Positions 51,580 through 59,781 of a DNA stretch of 64,000 bases are shown one piece after another. A program made the position numbers and the translations under genes. The notes under the pieces were generated by a model. The model was not told the origin of the DNA. It saw only the letters and a program-made list of their open reading frames with translations, and searched no databases. Origin of the DNA: Planctomycetota bacterium (GTDB taxonomy: Bacteria; Planctomycetota; UBA8108; UBA1146); assembly GCA_014240375.1 (NCBI GenBank), contig JAAZXB010000006.1, positions 1-64,000 on the forward strand, in the 5' to 3' direction. The stretch's first letter is position 1; each line of letters starts with the position of its first letter.

Positions 51580-52121
51580 GATCTCCAGTTCCTCAACGGC
51601 ATTCCTGAACCGAGATAGGTCAACTTGTGTTCGAACTGGTGAGGGGATGTCTCTGATCTTCTCCAAATCAGATAGGCGATGCGTTGGCCACGAAACCGAG
51701 CACCTCTGTTTCTGAAGTGGTAGTGAAGTTCGTAGAGAGGGATCCCTTCATGATCGGGATTCTCGAACTGAAAGTTATTTTCCAGGATGTGATCTTGCGA
51801 CCAGCGATAAAAGTCCTGCTCCCGTGAAGAGTCTTCGATGGAGACCGTGAAGTGGATCACATCTTTTTCTCGAGAAAACTCGGAGACCGAGATCGCATGG
51901 GGCCGCAGCAAGGTGGCTGAACAGCCAGTGAGAAGCAGCAGGGTTACACTCATCAACGGGAGCGAGAGAAAACTGTAAGTTCCGACGAGACCTGAGTGCG
52001 TAGGGGATGAGTGCGTAGGGGATGAGTGCGTAGGGGATGAGTGCGTAGGGGATGAGTGGCCACGAATTCGCGGGGGCTTCGAGCGCTGCACGAGTTGAGA
52101 AGGGACCACAGGCCAGTTCAT
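51573..52121 (-). CDS. Putative lipoprotein with tandem SSPTH repeats at the N-terminus
   Basis: A 182-residue frame ending in a Trp (NWRSW). A hydrophobic segment with LLLLTGC (lipobox, acylated Cys about residue 67) follows about 45 residues that include four SSPTH units. The alternative start ATG at the methionine before SVTLLLLTGC gives a signal too short and without positive charge, so the long form, with a repeat-bearing cytoplasmic n-region, is favoured but not certain. The mature domain (ISVSEFSREKDVIHFTVSIE and so on) is not recognised. Co-translated with the metallopeptidase-like lipoprotein downstream, so the two may interact. Confidence 0.6.
   Translation of the reverse strand: MNWPVVPSQLVQRSKPPRIRGHSSPTHSSPTHSSPTHSSPTHSGLVGTYSFLSLPLMSVTLLLLTGCSATLLRPHAISVSEFSREKDVIHFTVSIEDSSREQDFYRWSQDHILENNFQFENPDHEGIPLYELHYHFRNRGARFRGQRIAYLIWRRSETSPHQFEHKLTYLGSGMPLRNWRSW
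51994..52053 (-). repeat. Four perfect 15-bp repeats in the lipoprotein gene 5' region
   Basis: The unit gagtgcgtaggggat occurs at 51994, 52009, 52024 and 52039 without a mismatch. On the coding strand it gives four SSPTH units. The sequence is unrelated to the hutU repeat, although the 15-bp period and the 5' position are the same. Confidence 0.97.
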
Positions 52122-52278
52122 GATCAGGCTCCATAAAAGTTCTCGAAGAGTATCTTGGGTTTACGTGTCGTCGATGTTACCACGGCGACACCATGACGAG
52201 GAACGGATGGGTTTTTAGTTGGCTGGAATCGAATAGCCATGCTGGTTCTCGACAGGATCATCCTGAGGAGGGGGACGC

Positions 52279-53793
52279 TTGAGCCACCAGAACAGTACCG
52301 AAGGGAAGAACCGAAGGGTTCGGGTCGGGGCCATCCTGCTGGGGCCGATCCTGGCCATAGCGGCCTACCACGCGGCTCCGGCAGAGTTCTCCGAAGCGGC
52401 TCGTGGAACACTTCTGGTGACGGTCTGGACCGTCACCTGGTGGGTCACCGAAGCGATTCCGATCCCTGCGGCCTCGTTACTCCCTGCAGTTCTGTTGCCG
52501 TTGATGGGAGTATGTAAGGCATCGGTGGCGGCCAAGTATTACTCGCATCATCTGATCTTGCTGTTGCTGGGTGGGTTCTTTCTGGCGAAAGCGGTCGAAT
52601 GTTCCGGCCTCCATCGGCGAATTGCGCTGGCGACCTTGACCACGGTCGGCACATCCCCTCGTCGCCTGGCGTTCGGGTTTTTGATCACATCGGCGATGCT
52701 CTCGATGTGGATCTCCAACACTTCGACGACACTGATGCTGATGCCGATCGCCATCTCCGTGGCCAGGAGAACAACAAAAGAAATGAAAAGTGGGGGAGCA
52801 GCATTCACGACCTGCTTGCTCCTTTGCACGGCATATGGCGCTAATGTCGGAGGAATCGGTACGCTCATCGGTACCCCTCCTAACCTGATTTTCACCAAGA
52901 ATGCGGAGGAATTGATTCCGCCAGTGAACATCGACTTCCTTCACTGGCTTCAGTTCGGACTGCCGATGGTGATCATCTTCATACCGATCATCGGGTTCTT
53001 GATGACGAGATTCTTGCTTCCTCTGGCCCCGGGGACTTCCACAAGTGGCAGGGAATCACTTCTAGAAGAGAGAAGATCTCTCGGGAAGATGTCATCAGCG
53101 GAAGTCAGGGTGCTGGTAGTCTTCATCTGCACTGCACTGCTCTGGATGACCCGAGGGGGAGCGGGTTTTTCGGGTTGGAGCGGCGTGGTGGGAGGTTGGA
53201 TGGGTATGGCTGAGGGATCTGCCCACGAGTATCTCAACGATTCTTTCGTGGCACTGGTGGCTGGCATATCGCTGTTCTTGATCCCCGGGAGGAGGGGCGG
53301 AGCACCGTTACTGGACTGGGATCAGGCAAAAGAGGTTCCGTGGGGGATGCTGCTACTGTTCGGCGGAGGATTTGCCATCGGAGGTGCTTTTCAACAGAGT
53401 GAGCTCTCCAGTCACTTCGGCAAGTGGATGGCCCAGTGGGTCGACCTCCCCTTCGCGGGAATCGTGGTGACGATCTCGTTGGCGACGACATTCCTCACTG
53501 AGGTCACTTCCAACACCGCATCGATGCATGTTTTGATGCCGATTCTGAAGGAAGCAGCTCTTGAGGGAGGAATCGCACCGATTCACATGATGCTGCCAGC
53601 GGTACTCTCGGTCTCCTGTGCCTTCATGCTACCGGTGGCGACCGCACCCAATGCGATAGTGTTTTCGACCGGCAAGGTGCAGATCCGAACGATGATCCGC
53701 TGTGGTGTGGTGTTGAATCTGGTGGGGGCCCTGGTGGTCCTGCTGGTGACCTTGATCACCCAGGCCTTGAACTGGATGCCCGGTGCTACCTGA
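52279..53793 (+). CDS. SLC13/DASS-family sodium:dicarboxylate or anion transporter
   Basis: A 504-residue membrane protein with about eleven helices and both Ser-Asn-Thr signature loops: MWISNTSTTLMLMPI in the first half and EVTSNTASMHVLMPI in the second. These bind the sodium ion and carboxylate in VcINDY-like transporters. The middle TPPNLIFT and FGGGFAIGGAF stretches fit the family. It probably imports C4-dicarboxylates or related anions with sodium. The start is TTG 52279, the only one with a strong motif (GAGGAGGGGG); the first helix follows about 15 residues later. It is convergent with the J-domain gene. Confidence 0.88.
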   Translation: MSHQNSTEGKNRRVRVGAILLGPILAIAAYHAAPAEFSEAARGTLLVTVWTVTWWVTEAIPIPAASLLPAVLLPLMGVCKASVAAKYYSHHLILLLLGGFFLAKAVECSGLHRRIALATLTTVGTSPRRLAFGFLITSAMLSMWISNTSTTLMLMPIAISVARRTTKEMKSGGAAFTTCLLLCTAYGANVGGIGTLIGTPPNLIFTKNAEELIPPVNIDFLHWLQFGLPMVIIFIPIIGFLMTRFLLPLAPGTSTSGRESLLEERRSLGKMSSAEVRVLVVFICTALLWMTRGGAGFSGWSGVVGGWMGMAEGSAHEYLNDSFVALVAGISLFLIPGRRGGAPLLDWDQAKEVPWGMLLLFGGGFAIGGAFQQSELSSHFGKWMAQWVDLPFAGIVVTISLATTFLTEVTSNTASMHVLMPILKEAALEGGIAPIHMMLPAVLSVSCAFMLPVATAPNAIVFSTGKVQIRTMIRCGVVLNLVGALVVLLVTLITQALNWMPGAT

Positions 53794-53807
53794 GCAATTC
53801 CATCGAA

Positions 53808-54482
53808 TTACACCTCGCCTTTTTTTTTCAGATCATCGAAGGCCTCGATCAAGTGCTGGAGTTTTCGGCTAGCCTGCTCTACCTGGGCAGGATCGGCGTG
53901 CTGTAACTTGTCGGGATGGTTGGCTCGGATCAACTGCTGGAATCGGGCACGGATCTGTTCTGCGGTAGCGTCCACTGGAAGTTCGAGGACGCGATAAGGA
54001 TGGGGTAAAGCCTCTCCCGATGGGTCTTTGAGACGTGCGCCGATGGCAGGGCCTTGCTCGGTGCCAACCGGAACTTCCTTGTCAGGCGAATCCGAACCAG
54101 CGGAGGCGGGAGGCCTGATCCACTTCATCCACTGACCGATGCGACCCCACAGAGAATGAGAGTATCTATCGTCTCCATCACCTTCGAATACAGCCCGCCG
54201 CTCATCGCCGTGCTGGTGGTGCCATCTCTGGATCTCGAGGAAGTCCTCAGGGGCGAGCGGTTCTATCCAACCGAAGAGCCAGTCGATCAGAGAGATCTCC
54301 TTGGCCGGAGAGCAGTATGTTGCACCATTGGTCAACTTCTCGATGCGATTCTGCTTGCGGCAAGATGGACAGTTGTAGATTCGATAGGGGCCGCCTGAAT
54401 CCTGAGTTCGTCCCCGGATGATTCCGTCCCTGGTGATTTGATCCGCTGCTAGTGGAGCCCTGCATGCCCAGCATTGGATCAT
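53808..54482 (-). CDS. J-domain protein with N-terminal zinc ribbon
   Basis: A 224-residue cytoplasmic protein. Two Cys pairs (CWACRAPL and YNCPSCRKQN) form a zinc ribbon; a linker of about 110 residues follows; a C-terminal J domain contains the diagnostic HPDK in IRANHPDKLQ (YRVLELPVDATAEQIRARF before it). J proteins stimulate Hsp70 ATPase, and the ribbon may recognise a client. The gene ends with a T9 tract on the plus strand (AAA AAA AAA in the coding sense). Its ATG overlaps the queA stop (ATGA), making it the last of four coupled genes. Confidence 0.85.
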   Translation of the reverse strand: MIQCWACRAPLAADQITRDGIIRGRTQDSGGPYRIYNCPSCRKQNRIEKLTNGATYCSPAKEISLIDWLFGWIEPLAPEDFLEIQRWHHQHGDERRAVFEGDGDDRYSHSLWGRIGQWMKWIRPPASAGSDSPDKEVPVGTEQGPAIGARLKDPSGEALPHPYRVLELPVDATAEQIRARFQQLIRANHPDKLQHADPAQVEQASRKLQHLIEAFDDLKKKGEV

Positions 54483-55573
54483 CGAGTTTGCTCATCGGGC
54501 AATATGGCCATGCAATCTCCATAGGAGTAGAAACGCATTCCGAGGTCGATTGCTCGCTGGTAGTGGGAGAGTGTGCGGCGGTGCCCGAGGAAGGAGCAGA
54601 CCAGTACCAGCAAGGAAGATCGAGGAAGATGGAAATTAGTGATCAATCCGTCGACATGTTCGAACGGATGCCCTGGCAAGATGGTCAGAGCTGTTTCCGC
54701 CTCGAGTTCAGGGCCCTTTTCAATTTTACCGATGCTCTCGAGAACCCGGAGGCTGGTGGTACCGACTGCGATGATCTTGCGGCCATCGGCCCTTGCCATC
54801 GCCAGAGCACTGCGGCTCTCCTCGCTGACGAAGTACCACTCGGGATCGACCCTGTGCTGGTGGATCTGATCGACCTCGATCGGCTTGAAGGTACCGGGCC
54901 CAACATGAAGAGTGATCGGAACGATCTGAACACCCTTCTCCTCCAGTCTAGATCTGAGTAGGTCATCGAAATGGAGACCTGCAGTGGGAGCGGCAACGGC
55001 ACCCGGCTGACGGGCGAAGATGGTCTGATAGCGTTGGGGATCAAGATTTTGCAGGCGTTGATCCTGCTCGTCTCTCTCGATGTAAGGCGGAAGAGGGACC
55101 TCTCCAATTTGCTCGAGCACTTGCTCGGAGCCGAGATCCACGATCCAGCCCGAACCTCGCCTCTCGATCACTTTCAGCGGCGGACCACTCGTCTCGAGAA
55201 TCTCGCCCGCTTGGATTCTTCGGGATGGAGAGAGCCATGATTGCCATCTGCCGTGCCCCAGAGGTCTCAACAGAAAGGCTTCAATCGCTCCACCACTTTG
55301 ACGGCGGCAACGAATCCGTGCGGGCAGAACCCGGGTGTCATTGACCACCAGGATCTCATCTCCGACCATGCGATCGACGAGGGTGTGAAATGGGGCTTCG
55401 ACTGCATCGTCCGAATTTTGTGAGCAGAAGAGGCAGCGAGATGCGGATCGTTCCGGTGCCGGTTCTTGAGCGATCAGGCGGGTTGGCAACTCGAAATGGT
55501 AACTGGAGATCAGAGAGCCATCCCCGGGAGAATCGGGGAGGCCGTCTCCGTCAATCCTCGTCGTCCTCGTCAT
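54479..55573 (-). CDS. queA: S-adenosylmethionine:tRNA ribosyltransferase-isomerase
   Basis: A 364-residue QueA: ISSYHFELPTRLIAQEPAPERSASR at the N-terminus, VVNDTRVLPARI, TIFARQPGAVAAPTAGLHFD, HVGPGTFKP and ITNFHLPRSSLLVLVCSFLG. It transfers and isomerises the ribosyl group of AdoMet to preQ1 in tRNA, producing epoxyqueuosine. The start ATG 55573 lies inside the NYN gene (23-base overlap) with GAGG six bases upstream; the longer frame to 55783 only shadows the NYN gene. Its queuosine partner queF is at 25338-25709. Confidence 0.95.
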   Translation of the reverse strand: MTRTTRIDGDGLPDSPGDGSLISSYHFELPTRLIAQEPAPERSASRCLFCSQNSDDAVEAPFHTLVDRMVGDEILVVNDTRVLPARIRCRRQSGGAIEAFLLRPLGHGRWQSWLSPSRRIQAGEILETSGPPLKVIERRGSGWIVDLGSEQVLEQIGEVPLPPYIERDEQDQRLQNLDPQRYQTIFARQPGAVAAPTAGLHFDDLLRSRLEEKGVQIVPITLHVGPGTFKPIEVDQIHQHRVDPEWYFVSEESRSALAMARADGRKIIAVGTTSLRVLESIGKIEKGPELEAETALTILPGHPFEHVDGLITNFHLPRSSLLVLVCSFLGHRRTLSHYQRAIDLGMRFYSYGDCMAILPDEQTR

Positions 55574-56390
55574 CGAAGTCCTCTTCCACGGGGCCGCGAG
55601 CGCGACGTAGAGGCTTTCTTGATCGAGGAGGGACCAGCTCTTTCTCGTGCTCCTCTTCCTCTTCCTCTTCCTCCTCGGAAGGCTGGAAGTGAGTACCGTG
55701 GAGAAGAACTCGTTCATCGAGGAAGTGCATCTGATCTGCGGCATGGAACAACTCCGAGGATGTCGTTTCTCGGAAAGATGCAACTTCGACTCTCACACCC
55801 TCCATCGCAAGCCGGTCGACCAGGGGCACGAAATCCCCGTCGCCAGTGACAAGAATTGCGACGTCGATCTTTGAGGAGAGAGAGAGCACATCGAGTGTGA
55901 TTCCGATGTTCCAGTCGCCTCGATTGGTGGAGTCATTTCTCTCACCAACGATTCTCTTTCTCACTTCATATCCGTTACGGCGCAGGACTTCGATGAACTT
56001 ATCCTGGTTCATTCCCGGGCGCTCAACAATATATGCCATCGCCCTGGCCAGCACTCGGCCTCTTAACAGGTGACGCAGCAACTTGGAGAACTCAAGCTTG
56101 GACTGGAAGATATTTCTTGCGGCATAGTACATGTTTTGAACATCGACAAAGATAGCAACACGCTGGTGGGGCGATAACTCATGACCATCGATCGAGATCA
56201 GGTGTCGATCTTTTTTCTCGCCAGCACTTCCCTGTTGCAACTTCTGGAAGGCATCCAGCCCTCTTTTCATCTCACGGTTGTGCTTTTCACGCTCTTCGAT
56301 CAGTTGCGATTCGAGGCGTTCGATTTGTTGCTGAAGTTCTGAAAAATCATCGCCGTTTCCGGCGTGCTCGTCTGAAGATTTTGAGTTCAT
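55551..56390 (-). CDS. NYN-domain (LabA/DUF88-type) putative ribonuclease
   Basis: A 279-residue protein: a coiled coil (QQQIERLESQLIEEREKHNREMKRG, about 20-45), then a NYN PIN-like nuclease domain with VAIFVDVQNMYYAARN supplying the first catalytic Asp and VTGDGDFVPLVDRLAMEGV the last acidic cluster. It ends in a poly-Glu stretch and an Arg/Asp-rich tail. NYN enzymes cut structured RNA, tRNA or mRNA. It overlaps the preceding unknown gene by four bases and queA by 23, so its product is made with a tRNA-modifying enzyme, suggesting tRNA as substrate (inference). Confidence 0.85.
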   Translation of the reverse strand: MNSKSSDEHAGNGDDFSELQQQIERLESQLIEEREKHNREMKRGLDAFQKLQQGSAGEKKDRHLISIDGHELSPHQRVAIFVDVQNMYYAARNIFQSKLEFSKLLRHLLRGRVLARAMAYIVERPGMNQDKFIEVLRRNGYEVRKRIVGERNDSTNRGDWNIGITLDVLSLSSKIDVAILVTGDGDFVPLVDRLAMEGVRVEVASFRETTSSELFHAADQMHFLDERVLLHGTHFQPSEEEEEEEEEHEKELVPPRSRKPLRRARGPVEEDFDDEDDED

Positions 56391-57409
56391 AAGTCCTCCT
56401 TACGGGAGTGTACGGGGATTCCATCGAGGTAACACCGATTCAATTGATGCAATGCTCTGAATCCAGCCACTGCTTTTCTCATATCTGGTGACTGGAGACC
56501 TTCAGTTTCGACCACAGCCTCCGCCAATCCTCCTGGATCGAGGAAAATTTGCAAGCCCTCCAACTCGGATTCCAGCCACGGTTCGCGGCAAATCAGCGCC
56601 GGAATTCGATCATTTTCGGGACTGGCCCAGCGATCGTCAGGCACGATCTGGCTCCATAGCCTGGCGGTACTGATCGAGAGCGGTTGGAACCAGCCTGACT
56701 TGCCCGGATGAGGGGCTTCGCCGGAGTTCTTCCGTCGGGGCAGCAGGGCGATATCGACCCAGCGCGGCAGAACAGGATCCGCTTCTCTCGCCGTCACGGT
56801 CAGATGGGCCACTCCCAGTTCCCTCAGCATCTCGGAGACGGCTCTACGACAGGGAACCGTGCGTCTGAATTGAAGCCGATCGAGCAGTAGCCGACAGAGT
56901 CGCTTCGAACTGTCTGGAGAGGCAAAGTCGTCGTCGAGGAGCAAGGCGAGTAAACCGAGGGCTGAATCAATTTTCTGGCCCTCTGGCTGTTCCAATGCCA
57001 GTACCAGCGTGACAGAGATCTTGATCAGGGTGCAGGACCAGTTGTGAAAACTGTTCCGATCCAGATCTCCGGCTAGATAGGTCATCAGTTGCTGCTGAAC
57101 TCGATCGAGGTCGAGCGAAAGAGAGGAAATTTCAGCAGCGGAAAGCGGACTTCCTTGGATCCCGACACCCTGCCTGACCATCCACTCGAGGTGCTTCAAA
57201 TCGTAGTGGAGGTCGGGGTTCTTCCCCTCGATCACGAGGGCCAAATTCCGTAGGCGAGACTGGCGATCCAGGCTTCCACCTTCAGCTCCCAGATCTCCGA
57301 CAGGAGACGATTCAGAGAAGAAACGGTCTGACGACACCTGAAATCTGCCCTTCTTGCAATTCTGCGCACGGAGAACCACCGGAAGCCAGATGATATAGAA
57401 GTGACCCAT
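56387..57409 (-). CDS. Protein of unknown function, first gene of the NYN-queA-J operon
   Basis: A 340-residue soluble protein with no recognised domain. It contains long helical segments (DLKHLEWMVRQGVG, ISSLSLDLDRVQQQLMTYLAGDLDRNS) and a Cys-containing middle (LFRRTVPCRRAVSEMLRELGV). The C-terminal half has beta-rich character. It may be a nucleotide- or RNA-handling partner because its stop overlaps the NYN start (ATGA). The start could be any of several upstream in the frame; 57409 is the furthest. The N-terminus (HFYIIWLPVVLRAQ) is hydrophobic, perhaps a mistaken upstream start. Confidence 0.6.
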   Translation of the reverse strand: MGHFYIIWLPVVLRAQNCKKGRFQVSSDRFFSESSPVGDLGAEGGSLDRQSRLRNLALVIEGKNPDLHYDLKHLEWMVRQGVGIQGSPLSAAEISSLSLDLDRVQQQLMTYLAGDLDRNSFHNWSCTLIKISVTLVLALEQPEGQKIDSALGLLALLLDDDFASPDSSKRLCRLLLDRLQFRRTVPCRRAVSEMLRELGVAHLTVTAREADPVLPRWVDIALLPRRKNSGEAPHPGKSGWFQPLSISTARLWSQIVPDDRWASPENDRIPALICREPWLESELEGLQIFLDPGGLAEAVVETEGLQSPDMRKAVAGFRALHQLNRCYLDGIPVHSRKEDL

Positions 57410-57583
57410 TTCGTCCAGAGTAGAAGTGCAATATGAACTGTAATTCGCTCATCTCTTCGGTATGGAATATGTGGAAATTGCCGATGAAATGGCGGATATT
57501 GACGATTAAGAGGCTTCGTGGTCCGAATAACGGTTCAGGATCGGAGTCTCTGCCACACTTATTGAAGAAATGGACGGCCATCC

Positions 57584-58183
57584 ATGAAGAGTTCCAAAGC
57601 GACGACTCCCCGGCGAGTGAAGAAACAACAATCTCGATCCGCTGCCAAGAAAATCGCCAAGAAAAAAGTCTCGTCGAGTCGACCCCATTACTCGGAAGCA
57701 TTCCGACGCAAGGTGGTCCAATTCTCGGTAACAAACGGGATCGTCACCGCGGCAGAAAAATTTGCAGTCTCGACTCCAAGCGTGACCAACTGGCGCAAAC
57801 TTTATGGAGTTTCTCGAGAGACGAAAGTTGCGGCGATCGGGGGGAGACGGGTGAAGATTGCAAAAAAACCACTGCCGAAAAGCCAACGAGTTGCTACGGG
57901 ACGAAAGTTCTCCCCAACCTTCAGAAAAGAAGTCGCAGAGTTCTCGATCAGTGAGGGAGTCGCGAGGACTGCAGACAGGTTCGGGGTGAGCACTCCCAGT
58001 GTGACCAACTGGCGAAGAGAGTTTGGAATCACTCGCCAAAGTCGTCAGAAGTGGCTCAAGGAGAATTCGAAGAATGGCGTCCAGCGCAGGGGAACACCAA
58101 GCCGACGTGAACTCGAGGCGTTACAGAAGAAGTTGGGTACTCTCCACGAGCAGGTCAAAGGTTGGCTGGATCAGCAGAGTTGA
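57584..58183 (+). CDS. Basic protein with two tandem transposase-type helix-turn-helix domains
   Basis: A 199-residue, very Lys/Arg-rich protein. A basic N-terminal tail (about 30 residues of Lys, Ser and Ala) is followed by two homologous units: YSEAFRRKVVQFSVTNGIVTA, then AEKFAVSTPSVTNWRKLYGV; and FSPTFRKEVAEFSISEGVART, then ADRFGVSTPSVTNWRREFGI. Each is an IS3 orfA-like helix-turn-helix. No inverted repeats or catalytic transposase gene adjoin, so this is a domesticated, internally duplicated DNA-binding protein, perhaps nucleoid-associated like H1-type proteins. It is followed by a coiled tail (EALQKKLGTLHEQVKGWL). It lies alone between divergent and unrelated genes. Confidence 0.72.
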   Translation: MKSSKATTPRRVKKQQSRSAAKKIAKKKVSSSRPHYSEAFRRKVVQFSVTNGIVTAAEKFAVSTPSVTNWRKLYGVSRETKVAAIGGRRVKIAKKPLPKSQRVATGRKFSPTFRKEVAEFSISEGVARTADRFGVSTPSVTNWRREFGITRQSRQKWLKENSKNGVQRRGTPSRRELEALQKKLGTLHEQVKGWLDQQS

Positions 58184-58280
58184 AGGACCAGTGGCGGATC
58201 GAGGATTCCGACTGATCCAGGGACAGAAGAGTAGATTCGAGTCGTGAAGTTGATTACCCCATCGACCCAAGGGAGTTAGA

Positions 58281-59267
58281 ATGCCGCGTGATGGCCACGG
58301 AAGAATCATCGATTACCTCCGCATATCGGTGATGGACCGTTGCAATCTTCGCTGCTCCTACTGCATGCCATTGGAAGGCCTCAGGTTCGTTCCTGATGAG
58401 GACCTGCTGACTGCCGATGAGATCTCTCTGGTGGCCAGAGCCGCAGTCTCTTGTGGATTCCGCAAGTTCAGGATCACCGGGGGAGAGCCGACACTGAGGC
58501 GCGATCTGATCGAAGTGGTGGCTGGAATCCGCGCTGAGGGTCCGGATGTCGAGATCGGGATGACGACCAATGGAATCTTGCTGCCACGGATGGCGAGAGA
58601 CTTGAAGGATGCGGGACTCGATCGAGTCAATATCCACATCGATACCCTCGACGAAGTACGGATTCGCCAGGTGATGAGATTTGCCGATGTGCAGAAAATC
58701 ATGACCGGAATCGAAGCTGCTGAGGATGCAGGCCTGACTCCCATCAAACTCAATTCGGTAGTGGTGCGGGGAGACAACGATACCGATGTTGTGGAACTTG
58801 CACGACAGACGCTCACTCGACCCTGGGGTGTGAGATTTATCGAGTTGATGCCAATGGGGGATGGCGATGAATCCAAGTTAGCACTCTCTCAGGTGGTTTC
58901 TTCAGAGGAAACGATGGAGAGGATCGCCGATAGTATCGGTCCCTTGATCCCATTGCCCGCGACCCACCCGTCGGATGAAAGTCGCAACTATCAGTTCTCA
59001 GGCGGGATCGGGACCGTCGGTTTCATCAGTCCTGTCAGCGATCCCTTTTGCTCCGCATGCAATCGCGTTCGGCTCTCTGCTGAGGGCAAATTGTTACTGT
59101 GCCTGCTGAGAGATGACGAGGCTGATCTCAGGGCCGTAATCCGAGGAGGAGGAGGGGTCGAGGCGGTAAGCCATGCTCTTCGACAATCGATCCTGCTCAA
59201 GCCGGTCGGGCATGCCCTCGATGAAGGAATTCACGCAAGCCGTCGAATGCATGAGATCGGTGGATAG
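58281..59267 (+). CDS. moaA: GTP 3',8-cyclase
   Basis: A 328-residue radical-SAM enzyme. The N-terminal cluster is C-x3-C-x2-C in MDRCNLRCSYCMPL, with GGEPTLRRDL for AdoMet binding. The C-terminal cluster Cys lie in DPFCSACNRVRLSAEGKLLLCLL. It cyclises GTP to the precursor of molybdenum cofactor. AAGGGAG precedes ATG 58281. The usual GG C-terminus is present (HEIGG). It overlaps the next gene by 17 bases and is far from moaD-moaE. Confidence 0.95.
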   Translation: MPRDGHGRIIDYLRISVMDRCNLRCSYCMPLEGLRFVPDEDLLTADEISLVARAAVSCGFRKFRITGGEPTLRRDLIEVVAGIRAEGPDVEIGMTTNGILLPRMARDLKDAGLDRVNIHIDTLDEVRIRQVMRFADVQKIMTGIEAAEDAGLTPIKLNSVVVRGDNDTDVVELARQTLTRPWGVRFIELMPMGDGDESKLALSQVVSSEETMERIADSIGPLIPLPATHPSDESRNYQFSGGIGTVGFISPVSDPFCSACNRVRLSAEGKLLLCLLRDDEADLRAVIRGGGGVEAVSHALRQSILLKPVGHALDEGIHASRRMHEIGG

Positions 59268-59778
59268 GCTAGCTCGCCTCATCTTGCGTCTGGGAGTAGC
59301 GCTGGGAATCGTCCTGTTGATGGTGTCGGTGCTCTTCTTTGCTGGCTCCTCCAGCCCTCAGGAGCAGCTGGTCCAAGCCATTTTGGAGATGAGAGACGGT
59401 TTCAATTCCCAATATGCAGGAGATGTACTCCGTCACTGCTCGGAGGATTTTAAAGAATCTGAATACTCGCTCGATAAGAGTTCGTTTCGGGTAGCACTGG
59501 TGAGAATCTTCTTGAAGGAGCGCGATCGGAAGGATCGGTCCTTTCTTTGGCACGCATCGATTCTCGAGGAGCAGGTGGTGGTGCAATTCGATGGTCCCGA
59601 GGAGCAAGCCACTTCCGCTACTGTGCTGGCTCCAGTGGAGTTTGATCGTCGCAATAAACCCGCCGCTAAACCGGTATGGGTTCTCGAGATCCGGGGGCAA
59701 GCCGCGCGACAGGTGGGGGGGGGCTGGAAATTTACCAGTGCACGTTTCAAGACACTTTCGGGACGTCGGCCCTTCTGA
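59251..59778 (+). CDS. Small membrane-anchored protein of unknown function
   Basis: A 175-residue protein with one N-terminal hydrophobic helix (LGVALGIVLLMVSVLFFAG) and a 140-residue periplasmic domain that begins LVQAILEMRDGFNSQYAGDVLRHCSEDFKES, resembling the SnoaL/NTF2-like helical start. NTF2-like fold is plausible, not certain. The ATG at 59251 lies inside the end of moaA; starts further left would shadow that gene. A G9 tract lies in frame at 59715. It ends three bases from the convergent ABC permease gene. Confidence 0.6.
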   Translation: MRSVDRLARLILRLGVALGIVLLMVSVLFFAGSSSPQEQLVQAILEMRDGFNSQYAGDVLRHCSEDFKESEYSLDKSSFRVALVRIFLKERDRKDRSFLWHASILEEQVVVQFDGPEEQATSATVLAPVEFDRRNKPAAKPVWVLEIRGQAARQVGGGWKFTSARFKTLSGRRPF

Positions 59779-59781
59779 TCG

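Noticed and set aside
57584..58183. Insertion sequence centred on the HTH protein
   Set aside because: No catalytic transposase, terminal inverted repeats or target duplication could be found on either side.
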